Source: an uncultured Bacilli bacterium (GTDB lineage Bacteria; Bacillota_I; Bacilli_A; RF39; UBA660). From it: a stretch of 62,591 nucleotides of DNA. The notes below the pieces were generated by a model. The model ran no database searches and had not been told where the DNA came from. It saw nothing but the letters and a program-made list of their open reading frames with translations. Positions 59,688-62,591 of this stretch are shown piece after piece. The first letter of the stretch is position 1; each line of letters begins with the position of its first letter. Where the stretch lies: positions 1 to 62,591 of the forward strand of contig CALVVW010000001.1 of NCBI GenBank assembly GCA_944364005.1. The letters run 5' to 3'. Made by a program: the position numbers and the translations under genes.

Positions 59688-61871
59688 TTGAAAAAACATG
59701 AACTTTTGGTACCAGTTGGTAATATGGAATGTTTATATCAAGCGATTGCAAATGGAGCAGATGCTGTTTATGGTGCTTGCCAGTGTTTTGGTGCAAGAAA
59801 GTTTGCTAAGAATTTTACGAATGAAGAAATTGTTGATGCTATTCGGTTATGTCATCTGTATGGTGTTAAGTTCTATGTGACAATGAATACTTTAGTTAAA
59901 GATAGTGAAGTTGCTGCTTTTTTAGAGCAAGTCGAGTTTTTATATAAGAATGGCGTAGATGCTATTATTATGCAAGATTTTGGCATGATTTCTTATGCTT
60001 TAGCTCGTTATCCTAATTTAGAAGTTCACGCTTCTACCCAGTTGAATAATTCTTCTTATGATATTGTGAAATTACTTTATGAGAAAGGTGTAAAAAGAGT
60101 TGTTTTATCTAGAGAATTGTCACTAGAGGAGATTGAGAAGATAGATATTCCTATTGAAAAGGAAGTTTTTATTCATGGCGCTTTGTGTATTTCTTATTCC
60201 GGATGTTGTCTTATGAGCTCTATGATAGGTGGTCGTAGTGGAAACCGTGGTGAATGTGCTGGTTCTTGTCGGTTACCATATCAGTTATATCAAGGCGAAA
60301 GAACATTATCTGATTCTCAGTATTTATTAAGCACGAAAGAGTTGAATACAAGTTATCATTTTCGTGAGCTTTTGGATAGTAGTATTTATAGTTTTAAGAT
60401 TGAAGGTCGCATGAAGAGTCCAGAGTATGTAGGCTTTATTACTAGAATGTATCGACGTTTGATAGATTCTAATGGTAGTAGTTTTTCTTTGGATTTAGAA
60501 AATGATCAATTAAAGACGATTTTTAATCGTGAATTTACGGCTGGTCATTTATTTCAATGTAGTACTAGTGAACTTATGAATACTTCAAGTCCTAATCACA
60601 TCGGTCTTACGATTGGTAAGGTGATTTCTTGTGATTGCAAAAGAATAGGAATCCGTTTAGAGAAAGCACTACATCAAGGTGATGGTATTCGATTTTTGGA
60701 AAGTGGTAAGGGACTTATTGTTAATTATTTATATAATTCTAAAGGGCTACTTGTCTCTTCAGGGTCTAAAGGTGATATTTGCTATATCGATAATAAGATT
60801 GGACTTATGGATTATGAGACGGTATCTAAGACATCTGATTTTTTGTTGACGGAAGAGTTACGAAGACTTCCTGATAGAAAGGTTCCTATTACCTTTAGTG
60901 TTAGTGCACATATAGGGCAGGCTTTTACAGTATCTATTAGTGATGGTGTGCGTACAATTGTAGAACAGGGTAGTGTCGTAGAGAAGTCTATTACTTCTCC
61001 GGTAAGTGAGGAAAAGATTCGTATTCAACTTAGTAAATTAGGAAAGAGTCCATTTATTAGCCGTGCTTTTACTGTTGATATGGATTGTAATATCTTTATT
61101 TCTTTACGAGAAATTAATGAAATTCGACGCTTGTTAGTAGATAAATTAACTTCTGCTAGAATGGAAGTTAGTTATGATCCTGTTATTCAGGACGTGGAGT
61201 TTGAAACATTGCCAATTTCATTTGATAATAGTAAGAGTTGCTCTATATTTAACGAAGAACAATTGAAGACTTGTTTGCGATTAGGATATCAGCGAATTTA
61301 TGTAAATGATTTTTCTTTGTTTCAAAAGTATCAGTCTCATTCTTGTGTTTATTATTCTATGCCTAGGTGTTTATTTTCTGTGTCTGGGATGTTACCATCT
61401 CGTGCTTTGGTAAAAGATTTGTGTTCTTTATCAGGTCATGGTTCTTTTGTTGGAGATTATTCTTTCAATGTTTCTAATATTTATACTGCTTATTATTTAT
61501 ATCAATTAGGTTTGTCTAAACTTTGTCTTTCTGTTGAACTTTCTACTATTGAAGTTAATGATTTTATTTCTTTGTTTTATCAGAAATTTCATTTCTATCC
61601 TAATGTTGAAGTTTTGGGTTATGGTGCCGTTGAAGTTATGGTTATCAAAAATAATATTTTAAATTTAAAAAAAGATGATTATTCTTATTATTTAAAAGAT
61701 TTACATCATAGGTTATTTCCAGTTTATTTTGATGGAGTTCATACGATTGTTTTAAATTATAGTGTACAATCTAAATTAGATTTGTCTAATTTGGATAAGA
61801 GCGTTTCAGTTCGCAATCAATTTTTTTGGGAAGATAGTAAGGTTATTTCTGAAATTACAAAAAACGCCTAA
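59688..61871 (+). CDS. rlhA: large U32 family protein, RlhA-like (23S rRNA C2501 hydroxylation)
   Basis: 727 aa from a TTG start set by GGTGGTGAT. The N-terminal U32 barrel has LLVPVGNMECLYQAI, ASTQLNNSS, EVFIHGALCISYSGCC and RGECAGSCR, that is, the cysteine set that binds an Fe-S cluster in this family. A long C-terminal half matches the layout of U32 proteins with DUF3656, such as E. coli RlhA, which makes 5-hydroxycytidine in 23S rRNA. It is the third U32 protein in the window. Assignment to rRNA rather than tRNA is by size and domain layout. Confidence 0.78.
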   Translation: MKKHELLVPVGNMECLYQAIANGADAVYGACQCFGARKFAKNFTNEEIVDAIRLCHLYGVKFYVTMNTLVKDSEVAAFLEQVEFLYKNGVDAIIMQDFGMISYALARYPNLEVHASTQLNNSSYDIVKLLYEKGVKRVVLSRELSLEEIEKIDIPIEKEVFIHGALCISYSGCCLMSSMIGGRSGNRGECAGSCRLPYQLYQGERTLSDSQYLLSTKELNTSYHFRELLDSSIYSFKIEGRMKSPEYVGFITRMYRRLIDSNGSSFSLDLENDQLKTIFNREFTAGHLFQCSTSELMNTSSPNHIGLTIGKVISCDCKRIGIRLEKALHQGDGIRFLESGKGLIVNYLYNSKGLLVSSGSKGDICYIDNKIGLMDYETVSKTSDFLLTEELRRLPDRKVPITFSVSAHIGQAFTVSISDGVRTIVEQGSVVEKSITSPVSEEKIRIQLSKLGKSPFISRAFTVDMDCNIFISLREINEIRRLLVDKLTSARMEVSYDPVIQDVEFETLPISFDNSKSCSIFNEEQLKTCLRLGYQRIYVNDFSLFQKYQSHSCVYYSMPRCLFSVSGMLPSRALVKDLCSLSGHGSFVGDYSFNVSNIYTAYYLYQLGLSKLCLSVELSTIEVNDFISLFYQKFHFYPNVEVLGYGAVEVMVIKNNILNLKKDDYSYYLKDLHHRLFPVYFDGVHTIVLNYSVQSKLDLSNLDKSVSVRNQFFWEDSKVISEITKNA

Positions 61872-61931
61872 TTATAGTACTAAAATTGAATGATTTATGG
61901 TAAAATAGTTTTAGATAGGAAGTGATATTTC

Positions 61932-62465
61932 ATGGATAATGATACTGAAAAGAAGGTTATACCTAAGAAAAATTATGTAATTACAATAGTTATGTTTGTA
62001 ACTTTAATTGTTTTGGTTATTTATTTATGTAGTTTATATCATGTTTATGATGAACATCAACGGGAAATTCCAGTAATTCGAGGTACTTTGTCTGAAATCT
62101 TACCTGATGAGTTGGACCATTATATTATGGAAAATCCCACTACTGTTATTTATATGTGTACTGCTTCTGATTCTACTTGTAGAGATTATGAAAGGAATTT
62201 TAAAAAATTAATTACAAAGGATGATTTGCAGGAAAGTATTATTTATTTAAATTTGAGTGATGTTAATCAAGAACAGTTTACTGATACGTTTAACAGTACT
62301 TATCCATATAAAAATTCTTTAAAGACACATTATCCTGCTTTAGTATCTTTTGAAGATGGTGAAATAGAAGGAATTTTACAGGGAAGTTCTAATCATGAAT
62401 TGACTATTTCTAAGACAGAACAGTTTATTGATATGCATCAGATTAAAAAGCAAGGTGAACAATAG
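61932..62465 (+). CDS. membrane-anchored thioredoxin-like protein
   Basis: 177 aa. One helix (about residues 15-35) and an exterior or cytoplasmic domain with a thioredoxin-like strand-helix pattern: TVIYMCTASDSTCRDYERNF, then IIYLNLSD and HYPALVSFEDGEI (cis-proline position). The cysteine pair is CxxxxxxC, not CxxC, so it is not a classical oxidoreductase. An extended -10 (TGGTAAAAT, ending 61906) and AGGAAGTGAT precede the start. Terminator follows. Confidence 0.62.
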   Translation: MDNDTEKKVIPKKNYVITIVMFVTLIVLVIYLCSLYHVYDEHQREIPVIRGTLSEILPDELDHYIMENPTTVIYMCTASDSTCRDYERNFKKLITKDDLQESIIYLNLSDVNQEQFTDTFNSTYPYKNSLKTHYPALVSFEDGEIEGILQGSSNHELTISKTEQFIDMHQIKKQGEQ

Positions 62466-62492
62466 TTGAATCGTATAGCATGATTTATTAAT

Positions 62493-62521
62493 GTAGACAT
62501 AGAGAATATGTCTACTTTTTA
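62493..62521 (+). terminator. terminator after the thioredoxin-like gene
   Basis: GTAGACATA (62493-62501) and TATGTCTAC (62507-62515) form a nine-pair stem with a five-base loop and a T5 tail. Confidence 0.85.
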
Positions 62522-62525
62522 TTAT

Positions 62526-62591
62526 GTTCCGGGATAGGAACAGGACAAAACCACCCGCTATGCGGGTGAGAGCTGAAGAAGCGGTGGCGTT
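62526..62591. other. GC-rich hairpin block: possible IS200/IS605 end or structured RNA
   Basis: The last 66 bases are far more GC-rich than the rest. GTTCC/GGAAC (62526-62530 with 62537-62541) form one hairpin. CACCCGC/GCGGGTG (62552-62558 with 62562-62568) form another with a TAT loop. GGTGG at 62583-62587 could pair with CCACC at 62551-62555 instead. Hairpins of the CCCGCTATGCGGG kind occur at IS200/IS605 transposon ends. The block is cut by the window edge, so it cannot be settled. Confidence 0.4.

Noticed and set aside
1..62591. CRISPR array, tRNA or rRNA genes
   Set aside because: No regularly spaced repeats, cloverleaf or rRNA-like stretch noticed while reading both strands; a dedicated search would be needed to exclude a divergent tRNA.
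1..62591. Mycoplasma-type code (TGA as Trp)
   Set aside because: Several clear genes end in TGA at positions where overlap with the next start (ATGA) fits a stop, and tryptophans are TGG.

Overview
The window is visibly AT-rich, densely coded DNA from a low-GC Gram-positive bacterium (Bacillota, most likely an uncultured member of class Bacilli near Erysipelotrichales/RF39; the exact order is inference). TGA is used as a stop (for example at 16156-16158 and 38091-38093), so this is not a mycoplasma-type genetic code. The gene order ireB-ruvX-DUF1292-mltG-yrrM-trhP1-trhP2-(HD)-greA, the pairs yjbA/trpS and spoVID/ysxE, and lon close by all echo Bacillus subtilis neighbourhoods. SpoVID and YsxE homologues suggest that the lineage sporulates or did so recently.

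Layout. 1-4514: divergent gene start, then the dnaE-lspA-rluD operon. 4515-4797: a self-contained promoter/14-codon ORF/terminator unit. 4798-10850: AMP-forming acyl-CoA ligase-like enzyme, hybrid histidine kinase, TspO homologue (minus strand), rhomboid protease. 10883-19823: the yrr-type housekeeping cluster up to greA, interrupted after the O-methyltransferase by a VirB2-like/NlpC-P60 fusion and an RsiV-like (DUF3298) membrane protein.

19922-46791: about 27 kb of co-directional genes that I read as one composite surface machine. The first half is a Tad/Flp-like pilus set: CpaB, CpaF ATPase, TadB, TadC, a 57-residue pilin-like protein with a strong private promoter, minor pilin-like proteins and a degenerate CpaE. 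It is preceded by a class B-like sortase and a 981-residue Cys-rich surface protein. The second half is a Gram-positive conjugation-type type IV secretion set: VirB2-like two-TM proteins, VirB6/TrbL-like channel protein, PrgI/VirB3-like protein, a VirB4 split into two ORFs, a SpoIID plus C39 cell-wall hydrolase and a VirD4 coupling ATPase. Two related surface proteins that share a repeated domain bracket the locus. No relaxase, integrase, replication gene or att repeat is visible, so it looks like a resident chromosomal apparatus rather than a mobile element. This is the best candidate here for an undescribed system; its cargo is unknown.

46846-62591: rhodanese, VTT membrane protein, RmuC, unknown proteins, YjbA, TrpRS with a probable [4Fe-4S] motif (minus strand), trigger factor, Lon, SpoVID/YsxE, a Fur/PerR regulator behind an exact Fur-type operator, rubrerythrin, a third U32 protein (RlhA-like) and a membrane-anchored thioredoxin-like protein. 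The last ~65 bases are unusually GC-rich and form hairpins, perhaps the end of an IS200/IS605 element or a structured RNA cut by the window edge.

Promoters are mostly textbook sigma-A boxes with 17-base spacers. Terminators are U-tailed hairpins that often overlap stop codons, and in two places overlap the next promoter. All calls come from reading the sequence; no database search was possible.
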